Shown piece after piece: positions 15,245-24,484 of a stretch of 64,000 nucleotides of DNA; the stretch's first letter is position 1, and every line of letters begins with the position of its first letter. Under the pieces are notes generated by a model. It did no database searches, was not told where the DNA came from, and saw only the letters and a list, made by a program, of their open reading frames with translations. Origin of the DNA: Nocardioides sp. JS614 (lineage in GTDB: Bacteria; Actinomycetota; Actinomycetes; Propionibacteriales; Nocardioidaceae); NCBI RefSeq assembly GCF_000015265.1, contig NC_008697.1, positions 62,001 through 126,000 of the forward strand, read 5' to 3'. Position numbers and translations under genes: made by a program.

Positions 15245-18102
15245 GAGGCACCTCCGAGATCGGGCAAGAAGAGCTGGACACTGAGCACATCGACGGGGCG
15301 TTGTGCAGTAACAGCAAGGCCTCGGCGGGCAGCGCCGGCGCCGGTACGGGCACGGCGGTGGGCGCCGAGCAGCCTGTCCGCATGTTCGTCGGCCACTGAC
15401 TCCAGGTGCGGGGTGAGCGCCGAGAGTCCGTCGAGAACCTTACTGATCGCGTCGTGGGCGGCCCCCTCGATGACGTTGGCCGTCGGAGTTGCTGACAGCA
15501 GGTCCTCGGCCCGGTCGTCGGGGAGCCAGAGGGCTTGTGATGGCGTGCCCTCGAAGGCAAGGACTCGGGCGTCCTCCGCGACCCGTTGCTGGACCCCGTC
15601 GGATGCGGGAAGTTCCAGCTGGAACCGGAAGCGGACGAGCAGGAGCGTGGTGCGCGTCTGCACGGCGCGGGTGCGCATGACGCCGGCCCGCCGCGCTGGC
15701 CGCTCCGGGGCTGGCACGGTGGGGTCGAGTGCGCTCTCGAGCACGTAGCGGGCGATTGCCTGGACGGTGGGGTCGGTGCGGGCGATGACCGCCTCACCGC
15801 GGCCTGCGGGCGGCTCTGAGTGGAACGGCAGCGGGTCGCGGATCCCGACCGGCAGGGCGGTGCGCAGGCCGAGGGGCAGGGTGGCGGTGACGGCGGTGAA
15901 GGCGTCGGTCCCGGTGGTCAGGGTGGAGCCGAGAGCGCGCAGGGTGCCGGTGAGGAAGGTCTCGAGGTCGCCATGGGTTCCCAGCGCGGCGTGGAGCTCC
16001 TCGACCTCGGCCGCGACTTCCTCAGGCTTGATCGCGTGCTGGGCGTAGCGGGTGCGGGAGACCTTCTCCTGCTCGGCCGCAGAGGTCCAGGCGTCCTCGA
16101 GCTGTTGGGTGCGCTCGTCCAGTCCGAGGTCCAGGACGAGCTGATCGCGGGAGTCCTGGCGGCGTAGCAGCAGGCCCTCGGCGAGGGCGTCGATGAGGCC
16201 TTGGCCGTCGCCGGGGACGGGAACCGCCACGCCGGTGGCCTTGGCGATCGCACGGTGGCGGCGGATGAGGACGTCGAGGACGATGCCGTCGATGCCGTTG
16301 TCCTCGCCGTAAAGGGTGACGGCGCGGACGACCTCCTTCCGCTGAAGGTAGCGGTCGACCCGTCCTTCGCGCTGCTCGTGGCGGGTGGGGTTCCAGCACA
16401 GGTCGTAGTGCACGACCGCGGAGAAGTGCTCCTGCAGGTTGACACCTTCGGAGAGGCAGTCGGTGGCGACGAGGACGTGTTCGCCGTCGAGTTCGGTGAG
16501 CTCGCCCACGCGGCGTTCCCTCTCGGCGGGTGGGAGCTCGCCGGTGACGCTGACGACGTGCACGGGGTTTCTCTTGGTGCCGAGTGCCGTGTTGAGGTGA
16601 GCCGCCACGTAGTGGGCGGTGTCGATGAAGCGGCAGAACACGATCGGGCTGTAGCCGTCCGCTAGGAGTTTCTTGACCTGGGTGGTGACGGCGGCGAGCT
16701 TGCGGTCGTGGTCCGGCCCGGCGAGGTCGGCGGCCCGCCGAGCGAATCCGAGCAGGCGCCGCCGCTCGGCAGTGTCGGTACCGGCGCTGGTCTCGTCGTC
16801 GGTGAGTGCGCCGGGCGTGGTGTCGATCCCTTCGAGTGACTCGTCGTCAGCGCTGTCGAGGACGGCAGCCCGGCCAAGTTCATCGGCCTCCTGAGCGGTG
16901 GTGGCCTCGGCGTTGGCTGCGCGCGTTCGCAGAGTCGCGGCTGCCGCCTGGGGACTGGAGGCGAGCGCTCGGAGCAGTGCGAGGACAGACCACCATCGGA
17001 CGCGTCCACGCGTGCCGTCGACGCCGTCGCGGACCTGCTCGCGGGCGTAGGCGAGAACATCGTCGAACAGGTCGCGGTAGGCCGGCGAGAGCGTGTAGGG
17101 AACGTCGAGGGTCAGGCGGTCCTTGGGGAATGGGGTGTCCTCGTCGAGGTAGTGGCGGATGTCCGCGCGGCGGCGTTGCACGAAGTGCTGGGCGAGAAGG
17201 CGGCGGCCCTTCTCGGAGCTGAGGTCGGCCGTGGCGAGCTCGGGGTTGCAGAGGCCGACCAGGTTGGTGAACGCGGCCTCGTCGCCGGAGTGCGGGGTTG
17301 CGGTGGCCATCACGAGGTGGCGGGTCGCATCGGCGGCCAGGTCACGCAGCAGCTCGTAGCGCTGGTGTCGGGACCGATGGCCGACGCCAGCGCCGGCGAC
17401 GCAGTTGTGGGCTTCGTCGACGATGACCAGCTCGGGGCAGCGGAGAAGGAAGTCGTGGCGGCGACGGGCGGATTTGATGAAGTCGGTGGAGACGATGACG
17501 TGCGGGTAGCGGTCGAACAGCGACTCGTTGAGCATCAGGCCGCGCTCGAGGCGCTTTACGGTGCTGGTGAGCACGAGCGCGGCGTCGATGCCGAACTTGG
17601 TGGCGAGCTCGCGCTGCCACTGCTCGGCGAGTGCCGGTGAGCACAGGACGGCGAGGCGCCGGACGGTGCCTTGGGCGAGCAGTTCGGCGGCGATCAGGCC
17701 GGCCTCGATGGTTTTGCCGATGCCGACGTCGTCGGCGATCAGGAGCCGGACGGTCTCCTGTCTCAGGGCCATGAGCAGGGGGACGTACTGGTAGCTGCGC
17801 GGGCTGACGCTGATGCCCGCCAGGGAGCGGAAGGGGCCGGCTCCGGCGGTGAAGCCGACGCGCAGGGCGGTGCGCAGCAGGGCAGTGGAAGCGCTGTCAC
17901 CGAGGTCGGCGGCGGTGGGCGGGGGAAAGGTGGCGTGTTCGACTCCCTCGTCGGGAAAGACTCCGACGACGTCGTCGCTGCCGCCGCCGAGGGGCTGAAG
18001 GAGTACGAAGTCGGGAGTGGTGCCGGGCAGGACGACCCACTCGCGACCTCGGGCGCGGACCAGGCTGCCGACGGCGACGTCCAGGGGGGCAGGGGAGGTC
18101 AT
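15241..18102 (-). CDS. DrmD-like SNF2/SF2 helicase
   Basis: 953 aa from the ATG at 18102, overlapping the upstream stop as ATGA. Motifs: Walker A LLIADDVGIGKTIEAGL (about residue 125), DEAH box LVIVDEAHNC (about 215), motif III ATATPHSGDE (about 265), and motifs V-VI VATDCLSEGVNLQEHF with HEQREGRVDRYLQR (about 545-590). A long C-terminal extension of about 350 aa follows. This is the SNF2-like helicase shared between class 1 DISARM (DrmD) and related arrays. It is likely to move along or remodel DNA as part of the complex with the YprA-type helicase and the methylase. Confidence 0.85.
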   Translation of the reverse strand: MTSPAPLDVAVGSLVRARGREWVVLPGTTPDFVLLQPLGGGSDDVVGVFPDEGVEHATFPPPTAADLGDSASTALLRTALRVGFTAGAGPFRSLAGISVSPRSYQYVPLLMALRQETVRLLIADDVGIGKTIEAGLIAAELLAQGTVRRLAVLCSPALAEQWQRELATKFGIDAALVLTSTVKRLERGLMLNESLFDRYPHVIVSTDFIKSARRRHDFLLRCPELVIVDEAHNCVAGAGVGHRSRHQRYELLRDLAADATRHLVMATATPHSGDEAAFTNLVGLCNPELATADLSSEKGRRLLAQHFVQRRRADIRHYLDEDTPFPKDRLTLDVPYTLSPAYRDLFDDVLAYAREQVRDGVDGTRGRVRWWSVLALLRALASSPQAAAATLRTRAANAEATTAQEADELGRAAVLDSADDESLEGIDTTPGALTDDETSAGTDTAERRRLLGFARRAADLAGPDHDRKLAAVTTQVKKLLADGYSPIVFCRFIDTAHYVAAHLNTALGTKRNPVHVVSVTGELPPAERERRVGELTELDGEHVLVATDCLSEGVNLQEHFSAVVHYDLCWNPTRHEQREGRVDRYLQRKEVVRAVTLYGEDNGIDGIVLDVLIRRHRAIAKATGVAVPVPGDGQGLIDALAEGLLLRRQDSRDQLVLDLGLDERTQQLEDAWTSAAEQEKVSRTRYAQHAIKPEEVAAEVEELHAALGTHGDLETFLTGTLRALGSTLTTGTDAFTAVTATLPLGLRTALPVGIRDPLPFHSEPPAGRGEAVIARTDPTVQAIARYVLESALDPTVPAPERPARRAGVMRTRAVQTRTTLLLVRFRFQLELPASDGVQQRVAEDARVLAFEGTPSQALWLPDDRAEDLLSATPTANVIEGAAHDAISKVLDGLSALTPHLESVADEHADRLLGAHRRARTGAGAARRGLAVTAQRPVDVLSVQLFLPDLGGAS

Positions 18103-21100
18103 GTGGATGCGGTGCTCCTTGCAGGGCCGAAGAGCCACTGGTAGCGGTCGGCGGTGGTGGTCCAGTCGTCATCGTGCCGGATCCGGACGACGGTCCACCC
18201 GAGGTTCTCGAGCCGCTCGGCGGCCTGCTCGTCGCGTTGCTGCCGGACGGCGTCGTCGTGGTGGGGTCCATCGACGAAGACAGCGACGGGGTTGCCGGGC
18301 AGGTCGTAGACGAAGTCCGGACGGGCTTGGGCCGCCTCGATGGTGCGTTGTGCGTCGTCGGGCAGGCGTCGTCCGGTGTCGCTGAGCCAGTCGACGAACT
18401 TCCTCTCCAGCTCGGAGTCGCGCAGCTTGTGGAGCCAGTCTCGCTGGTCGTCTCGGTCTCGGCCGCCGGCGCCGCCGGCCACCTGGACCTTCAGGAGCTG
18501 CCGCAGCAGCGGGACGACGGCGTGGCGGTCGATGCGGCTGTGCTCGTACTGGTTGGCGTAGGACAGCAGGCAGTCGTAGCACCCGCGTTCGCAGCGTTCG
18601 CGCGCTCCTGGGGCCTTCTCGAGGTCGTCACCCGTGTCGGGGTTGTAGTGCACGATCGTGAGCGCTCGGCGCGCAACCCGGGCCAGTGCATCGGGCTCGT
18701 CGACAAGCCGGCCGAGCACGCCTGCGCCGCCCTCGGCGGCCTCGGTGAGGAGCATCCGGCCGCGACCGTCGAGGTCCGGCAGCTCGCGGCTGTCGAGCTC
18801 GGAGTCCTCGAGCTGGAACTCGGCCTCGATGGCGCGCTCGAGCGCGGCGCGCAGGGTGACCGCCACTTGGTCCTCCACCGACCGGGTCAGGCGGAGCACC
18901 AGCAGGTTGCGGCGGTCCTCGACGTAGGGGGTGACCTTCTCCTTCTCTTTGACGTCCTCGGCACTCACCAGGCCCTCGGTGTCGACAGGTGAGTCGGCCG
19001 CCTGCTTGTCGCTGAGCCAGTTGCCCTCGCGCAGGTCGAGCCAGAATCCGCGGTCTTGGGGGTTCTTCCGGCGTCGTCGACCGACGTTTGCGATCCGGAT
19101 CTCGGCAGCCTCGGCGTGGCTCATCTCAAGGACCGGGTCGTTGCCGGCTGATGCCGTGGCGCGGGTGCAGTTGGGGCGGCCGCCGCGGTCGGCGAAGCGC
19201 AGGGAGACCTCGAGCTCGAAGCCGCTCTTCCGGCGTTCCTCTTCGTCGCTGCTGATCCGCTCGCGGCGGCGGGTGAACACGGTCTGCAGGCGCAGGAGGC
19301 CGTACTGGGTGGCGCCGAGCGGGTGCTGGCAGTTCTCGCATCGGTCGAGCCCGACTCGGACCGGGTGGTGGTAGCCGCATCCCTCGCATCGCTTGGCGGT
19401 CTCGGTAACCGCTCCCCCGCCGGTGGTGTTACCGGGGTCGCGTGGCATTTGCACGCGCGTGACCTCGTAGCGGGCACCCTCGTGGTAGATGAGGCTGTTG
19501 GGGCCGAACTCGCTGATGGCGACGAACCGTGGGCGCTGCAGGAAGTCGCCGTCGACCTTTCTGCCGCGACGTGCGGGGATGTAGGCGGCGAGGGGCAACC
19601 GGGGGAACGAGTAGCCGGGCAGGAAGCCTTCGCTGGCCAGGTAGCGGTAGGAGTAGAAGTCGGTTGCGCCGGCTTCCCGGTCGTCGTTGCGCAGCAGGGT
19701 GAGCTGGTTGCGGGCGTCGGCGCGTCGGCGTTCGGCCTGGCGGCGGTCCCACTTGCTGGCGTTGGTGCTGATCGCGAGTCGGTGCTGCTCGTGGTACTCG
19801 GCAAGCGCGGTGCGGTACAGCTCCCGCCATCGCTGGAGGGCGTCGTCGAGGGACGCGGCTGCGTGCTTGACCTGGTCGTGGACCCAGGTGTCGGACCACC
19901 AGGAGGGGTCACCGCCGTCGAGGGCCCAGGTGTGCCGAAGTTCGGCCAGGACGCGCTCGGCGGTCTGCTGCGCGTGACGTGTGACGTTGGGCTTGTTGAC
20001 CGCGTCCCACAGCTGTGGGAGCAGCGTCAGGCTCGGGGTGTCTCCCCCGGCCTCGACGAGGTCGGTGATGGAGGACTTCATCGACTCGTCGGTCTCGGCC
20101 AGCCAGATGGCGTGCACGTGGGAGCGGATGAGGTCCTCGTTGGTCAGGTCGAGGCGCGGGGCGATGACCGACCCGGAGACCATCTCTCGGGACCGGCGGA
20201 ACCAGTAGTTGTCGTGTGCGTTGCCGGTGGAGCAGTACGTCAGGACCAGGGCCTGTTGGCCATTGCGACCAGCCCGTCCGGACCGCTGGGCGTAGTTGGC
20301 CGGTGTGGGTGGGACGTTGCGTAGCCCCACGGCGTTGAGGTCGGAGATGTCGACTCCGAGCTCCATGGTCGGCGAGCAGTAGAGCAGGGGGAGGTCGCCG
20401 GTGCGGAAGTCCTCCTCTCGCTCGAGGCGGTCGCTTTGTGGCACCTGTGCGGTGTGCTCGCGAGCCAGCATGCCGGCGTATCCGCGGGCAAGGTCGCGGT
20501 ACAGCTCGCAGAAGAACGGGTTGACCCGCGCAGTCTCTTCGCCGCTGAAGGCCTTGCGCAGGGGGTCGGAAGCGCCGGTGGCGCCGTCGCCGGGGACCCA
20601 TCGCAACGCGCCGGCGTTGATCCGGTACTCGGGTCCGTCGGCGCTCTCGGTTCGGCTCAGGAGACCCGCGTCGGTGAGTACGCGGAAGAGGTCCTGGATG
20701 ACTCGCTCGGAGTCTTCGGTCCGGACCTCTCCCGGCAGCCCGGCGGCGTCGCGGCGCAGGTATTTGCCGAAGGCGCCCCGTCCGGAGACGGCGAGCAGCG
20801 CTCGACGCCCGCCCGCGCGCGCGGGGCGAGGGATGGCGACTCCGGCCTCGACGACGCGTTCGTCCTCGCCGAGGGTCCAGGGCTCGATCAGGTGGGATCG
20901 GGCGAGGCGCCTGAGGCGGTCGAACCCTTCCTCGGTCAGGCAGTCGACCTCGATGGCGCGCACCCGACGTAGCTCGTCGAGGAGGATCCGTCCGAGCTCC
21001 TCGCGTTGCGCGGCGCTGATCTTGTTGAGCAGGTAGGTGCCGGCCCACGAATCCTCATCGGCGGCGAGCTCGGGCAGGTCGCGGTAGGCGACCTTGACCA

Positions 21101-23324
21101 GACCGGTCTGCTCGAGGTTGGGCATGGTGACCCGCCATCCTCGCTGCAGGTCGACGTAGAGCTGGTACTCGACCACGGACCGCAGGGCTCGTTCGGCGTC
21201 CTTGCGGGCACCGAACTTGGCGTCCGGGCTCTGTGCGAAGTCGCGCATCGTCAGACCCAAGGCGTCGGTGACGGCGTCGGCCAACGCCTCGTGGGTCAGT
21301 CCGTCAGCGCCAGCAGCCTGGAGAGCAGCGTAGAGGGCGGCGCGGAGCTGGGCGACCTGGACGAAGTCGTTGAAGTGGCCGGCCTGGAGGCTGGCGTCCT
21401 GCCGGTTGTCGACGAAGGTCAGGAGCTTCCGCGCTGACGGGGGGAGCTCGGTCTCGGGGACACCGCGCAGGCTGCGGACGATGGATGCGCTCAGCAGCGT
21501 CATGGCGCTCGACCGGCCCTCGGCGTCGAGAGTCGCGAGCTTGCCGAAGTCGTTGCCGCGTACCTGCTCGTACGAGACGCCGCAGCGCATGCAGAAGGCA
21601 AAGGGTGTCGAGACGAACCAGGCGGGCAGACCGGCTCGAGTCTCATCGATGCTGCCGGTGGGGCTCACAAAGACCTTGGTGGGGAGGTACTTGCGTTTGC
21701 TGTCGAGGATCTCGACACGGTCGGTGTTCGGGTCGGTGACGAGCCAGGACTCGGGCAGCCGTCCAGCCGCCAGCGGGTCCTCGGGCCACGGCAGGTCGCT
21801 GCTGACGTACAGGTAGCCGGTGACGCTATCGCCGCCGCTGGCGTCAACATCGCGTCGGGAGACGAACGCCGACCCGCCATCGCGCCCGACCTTGGCGACG
21901 ACGAGGTATTCCTGGCCGCACTCACGGCAGAACCCCAAAGGGAGGAGCGCCTTCTGTGGGTGGTCCGGGACGCTGACCTGGTAGGTGCCGGTGATGTGCC
22001 GTGTGTCCTCGGGTTCCAGCGAGACGTAGACCGTGTCGCCCTTGGAGAGGAACTGGTGGAGACGAAAGGCGAAGACCGGACGGCCGGTGTCGGGCTGTCT
22101 AACGGAGGAGCCTTCGCGTAGAACGTTGCGCAGCGCGACTGCGCACGACTCGACCGGCCTGCCAGTGCGACTCGCCAGTTGCTCGGCGGCCTCGGGGATG
22201 GTGGTCGGCGTGCGGCGCACAAGCCGGTCGGTGCCCTCCTCCAACATGAGGCCGAAGGTGGTTTCCACCCAGCTGGCCAGCGGGTCGGCCGTGAAGTCGG
22301 CGAACGATCTGGCCTGCTGGGTGGCGTTGTCCGTGACTGCGTTGGCGAGCTCCGGGTCGCTGGCGGTCACGTCGGGGGTAGCGCGGACCAGGGTCTCGCC
22401 GATGACGCGGTCCGGGGTGACCTCGGCACCGAAGAGTCGCGTCGCGACCCTGGCGACCACTTCGCTGCGCTCGGCCTGCGTACCGCCGCTGGCCATGGTG
22501 GCGCTCGTGCCGACGATCTGTAGGTCGTCGCTGGCGCACTGGTCACGCAGCCGGCGGATCAGCATCGCCACATCGGCGCCCTGTCTGCCGCGGTACGTGT
22601 GCAGCTCATCGAGAGCGAGAAACCGCAGGCCCTGGGCGGCGCGGACCAGGCGCTTGCGCTCGTCTGGGCGGGTGAGCACCAGTTCGAGCATGACGTAGTT
22701 GGTCAGGAGGATGTCGGGTGGCTCCGCAAGGATCCTGATCCGCTCGTCTTGAGACTCTTGTCCGGTGTACCGGGCAAAGGTGACGGGCTCACCGCCCTCC
22801 GGATAGCCGAAGCTCAGAAACTTCCTCAGCTCGTTCACCTGGGAGTTCGCCAAGGCGTTCATTGGATAGACGACGATGGCCTTGACGCCGGGCCGTCGCT
22901 CGCCTCCACGGGCATCCCGGTCCCGCAAGACGGCGTCAACGACGGGAACGATGTAGGCGAGCGACTTTCCGGACCCCGTCCCGGTGGTGAGCACGTAGCT
23001 CTTGCCCGTCCGGGCGACCTCGACAGCCTCGCGTTGGTGCTGGTGGAGCACGATCGGGTCGCGGCCGGCGTCCTGCAGGTTCTCCTTGCGTCGGAAGATC
23101 CGGGCCGCCTCCGGGTGAAGGAGACCCTTCGCGACCAGGTACGGAACGGCGCCACCGGAGGCGAACGACGGGTTGAGGCTCAGCCAGGGATCCGGCCACT
23201 GCACGCCCTGCTCGAACTGGTCGTCCACGTACTTCTTGATCCGGCTGTCGCGGACCTCCACGAAGCCAGAGGTGAAGGCGCGGTAGTCCGCGATCACCTG
23301 CTCGTGGACCTTGAAGACGTCCAT
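18099..23324 (-). CDS. YprA/Druantia-like DEAD-type helicase with MZB domain and C-terminal nuclease-like domain
   Basis: 1741 aa from the ATG at 23324 (GGAG upstream). The N-terminal SF2 core has VLTTGTGSGKS (Walker A, 113-121), FLALDELHTYRGRQGADVAML (DELH box, about 239) and GTSATMAS. Motif VI, QRSGRAGRNGQ, sits near residue 1016 after a long insert. Zinc-like pairs occur (CRECG, CMRCG, CEGCG with CENCQ). The MZB/DUF1998 signature CERGCYDCLLSYANQYEH is near residue 1575. The last 80 residues (RPDFVYDLP, then VAVFVDGPHHDD and TVVRIR) look like a Vsr/DUF559-type PD-(D/E)XK fold. YprA-family helicases are central to DISARM, Dpd and Druantia. With the two DISARM-like partners downstream, this resembles ARMADA-type systems. 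Confidence 0.85.
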   Translation of the reverse strand: MDVFKVHEQVIADYRAFTSGFVEVRDSRIKKYVDDQFEQGVQWPDPWLSLNPSFASGGAVPYLVAKGLLHPEAARIFRRKENLQDAGRDPIVLHQHQREAVEVARTGKSYVLTTGTGSGKSLAYIVPVVDAVLRDRDARGGERRPGVKAIVVYPMNALANSQVNELRKFLSFGYPEGGEPVTFARYTGQESQDERIRILAEPPDILLTNYVMLELVLTRPDERKRLVRAAQGLRFLALDELHTYRGRQGADVAMLIRRLRDQCASDDLQIVGTSATMASGGTQAERSEVVARVATRLFGAEVTPDRVIGETLVRATPDVTASDPELANAVTDNATQQARSFADFTADPLASWVETTFGLMLEEGTDRLVRRTPTTIPEAAEQLASRTGRPVESCAVALRNVLREGSSVRQPDTGRPVFAFRLHQFLSKGDTVYVSLEPEDTRHITGTYQVSVPDHPQKALLPLGFCRECGQEYLVVAKVGRDGGSAFVSRRDVDASGGDSVTGYLYVSSDLPWPEDPLAAGRLPESWLVTDPNTDRVEILDSKRKYLPTKVFVSPTGSIDETRAGLPAWFVSTPFAFCMRCGVSYEQVRGNDFGKLATLDAEGRSSAMTLLSASIVRSLRGVPETELPPSARKLLTFVDNRQDASLQAGHFNDFVQVAQLRAALYAALQAAGADGLTHEALADAVTDALGLTMRDFAQSPDAKFGARKDAERALRSVVEYQLYVDLQRGWRVTMPNLEQTGLVKVAYRDLPELAADEDSWAGTYLLNKISAAQREELGRILLDELRRVRAIEVDCLTEEGFDRLRRLARSHLIEPWTLGEDERVVEAGVAIPRPARAGGRRALLAVSGRGAFGKYLRRDAAGLPGEVRTEDSERVIQDLFRVLTDAGLLSRTESADGPEYRINAGALRWVPGDGATGASDPLRKAFSGEETARVNPFFCELYRDLARGYAGMLAREHTAQVPQSDRLEREEDFRTGDLPLLYCSPTMELGVDISDLNAVGLRNVPPTPANYAQRSGRAGRNGQQALVLTYCSTGNAHDNYWFRRSREMVSGSVIAPRLDLTNEDLIRSHVHAIWLAETDESMKSSITDLVEAGGDTPSLTLLPQLWDAVNKPNVTRHAQQTAERVLAELRHTWALDGGDPSWWSDTWVHDQVKHAAASLDDALQRWRELYRTALAEYHEQHRLAISTNASKWDRRQAERRRADARNQLTLLRNDDREAGATDFYSYRYLASEGFLPGYSFPRLPLAAYIPARRGRKVDGDFLQRPRFVAISEFGPNSLIYHEGARYEVTRVQMPRDPGNTTGGGAVTETAKRCEGCGYHHPVRVGLDRCENCQHPLGATQYGLLRLQTVFTRRRERISSDEEERRKSGFELEVSLRFADRGGRPNCTRATASAGNDPVLEMSHAEAAEIRIANVGRRRRKNPQDRGFWLDLREGNWLSDKQAADSPVDTEGLVSAEDVKEKEKVTPYVEDRRNLLVLRLTRSVEDQVAVTLRAALERAIEAEFQLEDSELDSRELPDLDGRGRMLLTEAAEGGAGVLGRLVDEPDALARVARRALTIVHYNPDTGDDLEKAPGARERCERGCYDCLLSYANQYEHSRIDRHAVVPLLRQLLKVQVAGGAGGRDRDDQRDWLHKLRDSELERKFVDWLSDTGRRLPDDAQRTIEAAQARPDFVYDLPGNPVAVFVDGPHHDDAVRQQRDEQAAERLENLGWTVVRIRHDDDWTTTADRYQWLFGPARSTAST

Positions 23325-23519
23325 CCCGCTCCGTTGCCGTCGACACTGACTTTTCCTCTACCGAAACCTACGTGAGAGCACAGTCACTGCGTGCGGTTTC
23401 GCGCGCCCGTAGTCCCGGTCACCGGGGCCTTGGCCGAGCTAGGCCGCGGGGTTGGTGAGGTGGTCGACCCGGCTCGCTGTGGGTGTCGCCCGTACTAAGG
23501 CCAGCGCTGCGGCCAGCCT

Positions 23520-23535
23520 TCGAACATTTGTTCTA
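23520..23535. promoter_or_regulatory. LexA (SOS) box
   Basis: TCGAACATTTGTTCTA matches the actinobacterial LexA site TCGAAC-N4-GTTCGA at 11 of 12 defined bases. It ends 11 bp before the start codon of the next gene, overlapping the ribosome-binding region, so repression until DNA damage is expected. Confidence 0.75.
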
Positions 23536-23546
23536 CTCTGGGAGAC

Positions 23547-23846
23547 ATGGCAGGTGGCGGGTACGGACGCGGGTCGGGCATCCCGTTGAAGGACCGCGTT
23601 CGAGTCGGCGGTCACCAGGAGCGAGCCGTTCAGCCCTCGCCCTCAGCTGACCCACAGGCCCCGCCCCCGTCCATTAAGCACTGCTGGGTCACCGACCGAC
23701 ACGGACAGCTCCCGGCCCTCCTGATCGGCTGGCGGCAGGTCGAAGGCAGCTGGTCGGGACGAGTAGTCCGCGCGGTGCGCGACCCCGACGGCAACTGGCT
23801 CGTTGTCGAGGAGTGGTTACCCGCCGAACTCCTCACCAGCGCGTGA
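23547..23846 (+). CDS. Small SOS-regulated hypothetical protein
   Basis: 99 aa starting at an ATG with CTGGGAGAC as RBS. The N terminus, MAGGGYGRGSGIPLKDRV, and the C-terminal half, CWVTDRHGQLPALLIGWRQV followed by WSGRVVRAV and VVEEWLPAELL, resemble small actinobacterial conserved proteins that I recall next to error-prone polymerase (imuB/dnaE2) genes. No catalytic motif is visible; the second half looks like a small beta fold. A LexA box lies directly upstream, so expression in the SOS response is likely. It stands alone between the ARMADA-like operon and the methyltransferase operon. Confidence 0.65.
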   Translation: MAGGGYGRGSGIPLKDRVRVGGHQERAVQPSPSADPQAPPPSIKHCWVTDRHGQLPALLIGWRQVEGSWSGRVVRAVRDPDGNWLVVEEWLPAELLTSA

Positions 23847-23924
23847 GTGCGCCGGGATGTCCACCAACCCACCGAAGCACGATGCGTGGCGACCGTACGG
23901 CCGACGAGCATCCTCGACCACGAG

Positions 23925-23990
23925 GAGCTCCGCGCGGAGCTCTCTCCGGGGGCTCCGGTCCCCGGCTCATCAACTCCCGTCCACCGCCAG
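23925..23990 (+). repeat. Perfect palindrome plus conserved repeat, copy 3 of 3
   Basis: An 18-bp perfect palindrome (GAGCTCCGCGCGGAGCTC, 23925-23942) and a second stem (CCGGGG...CCCCGG, about 23946-23965) precede the block CCCGGCTCATCAACTCCC...CCGCCAG at 23961-23990. It matches copies 1 and 2. Confidence 0.55.
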
Positions 23991-24022
23991 TCAACAATCA
24001 GAGTTCATCGGAGGCGGCTCGG

Positions 24023-24397
24023 TCAGGACTCCCACGCGCCGGGCGACTCGAGCTTTGTGAACCCCGGCTCTCTGGCCGAGTCCAGCTCAGCCCGCCGGAT
24101 GACGTGGTTCACGGCGCCCTTGGTCACGCCGAGCAGACGCGCGATCGTCAACAGCTGCAGCTTGTGGTGCGTGTGCAGGTAGAGCACCGTCGCGCCCCGC
24201 AGCGCGGCGTTGCTCTTCGTGAGCTCGGCGAGATGCTCATGGAGTGCGCTCGTCAGCTGGGCAACGCCTTCGGGACCCCCGTACCGGACCGACCAGCCAG
24301 GAGCTGCCTCCGTGGCCGCAGCAAGGAATGCGGCGGGGTCGCGCAGCACCTCCGCGACCACCTCGGGTGGCGCAGCGGTCACGTCGGCGGGCTGCAT
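24023..24397 (-). CDS. Small HTH protein
   Basis: 124 aa. The C-terminal third holds a helix-turn-helix candidate (LLTIARLLGVTKGAVNHVIRRAE, about residues 80-103). The N-terminal two thirds are Ala-rich and helical (VAEVLRDPAAFLAAATEAAPGW). It is the last gene of the minus-strand cluster behind the cytosine methyltransferase, separated by 87 bp from the preceding gene. It may regulate the operon through the tandem palindromes at 27285-27319, but that is inference. Confidence 0.55.
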   Translation of the reverse strand: MQPADVTAAPPEVVAEVLRDPAAFLAAATEAAPGWSVRYGGPEGVAQLTSALHEHLAELTKSNAALRGATVLYLHTHHKLQLLTIARLLGVTKGAVNHVIRRAELDSAREPGFTKLESPGAWES

Positions 24398-24484
24398 GGT
24401 GCCGACTGTAACGATCTCAGGCTCACCGGTCGGCCTGCACCGTGTAGTCAGGTCGGGAGCATCGCTCGCAGTAGCGCCACATCG

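Noticed and set aside
23925..23990. Stem-loop repeat as a hammerhead-type ribozyme
   Set aside because: The reverse strand contains TGATGAG, but the required GAAA core and flanking helices are absent.
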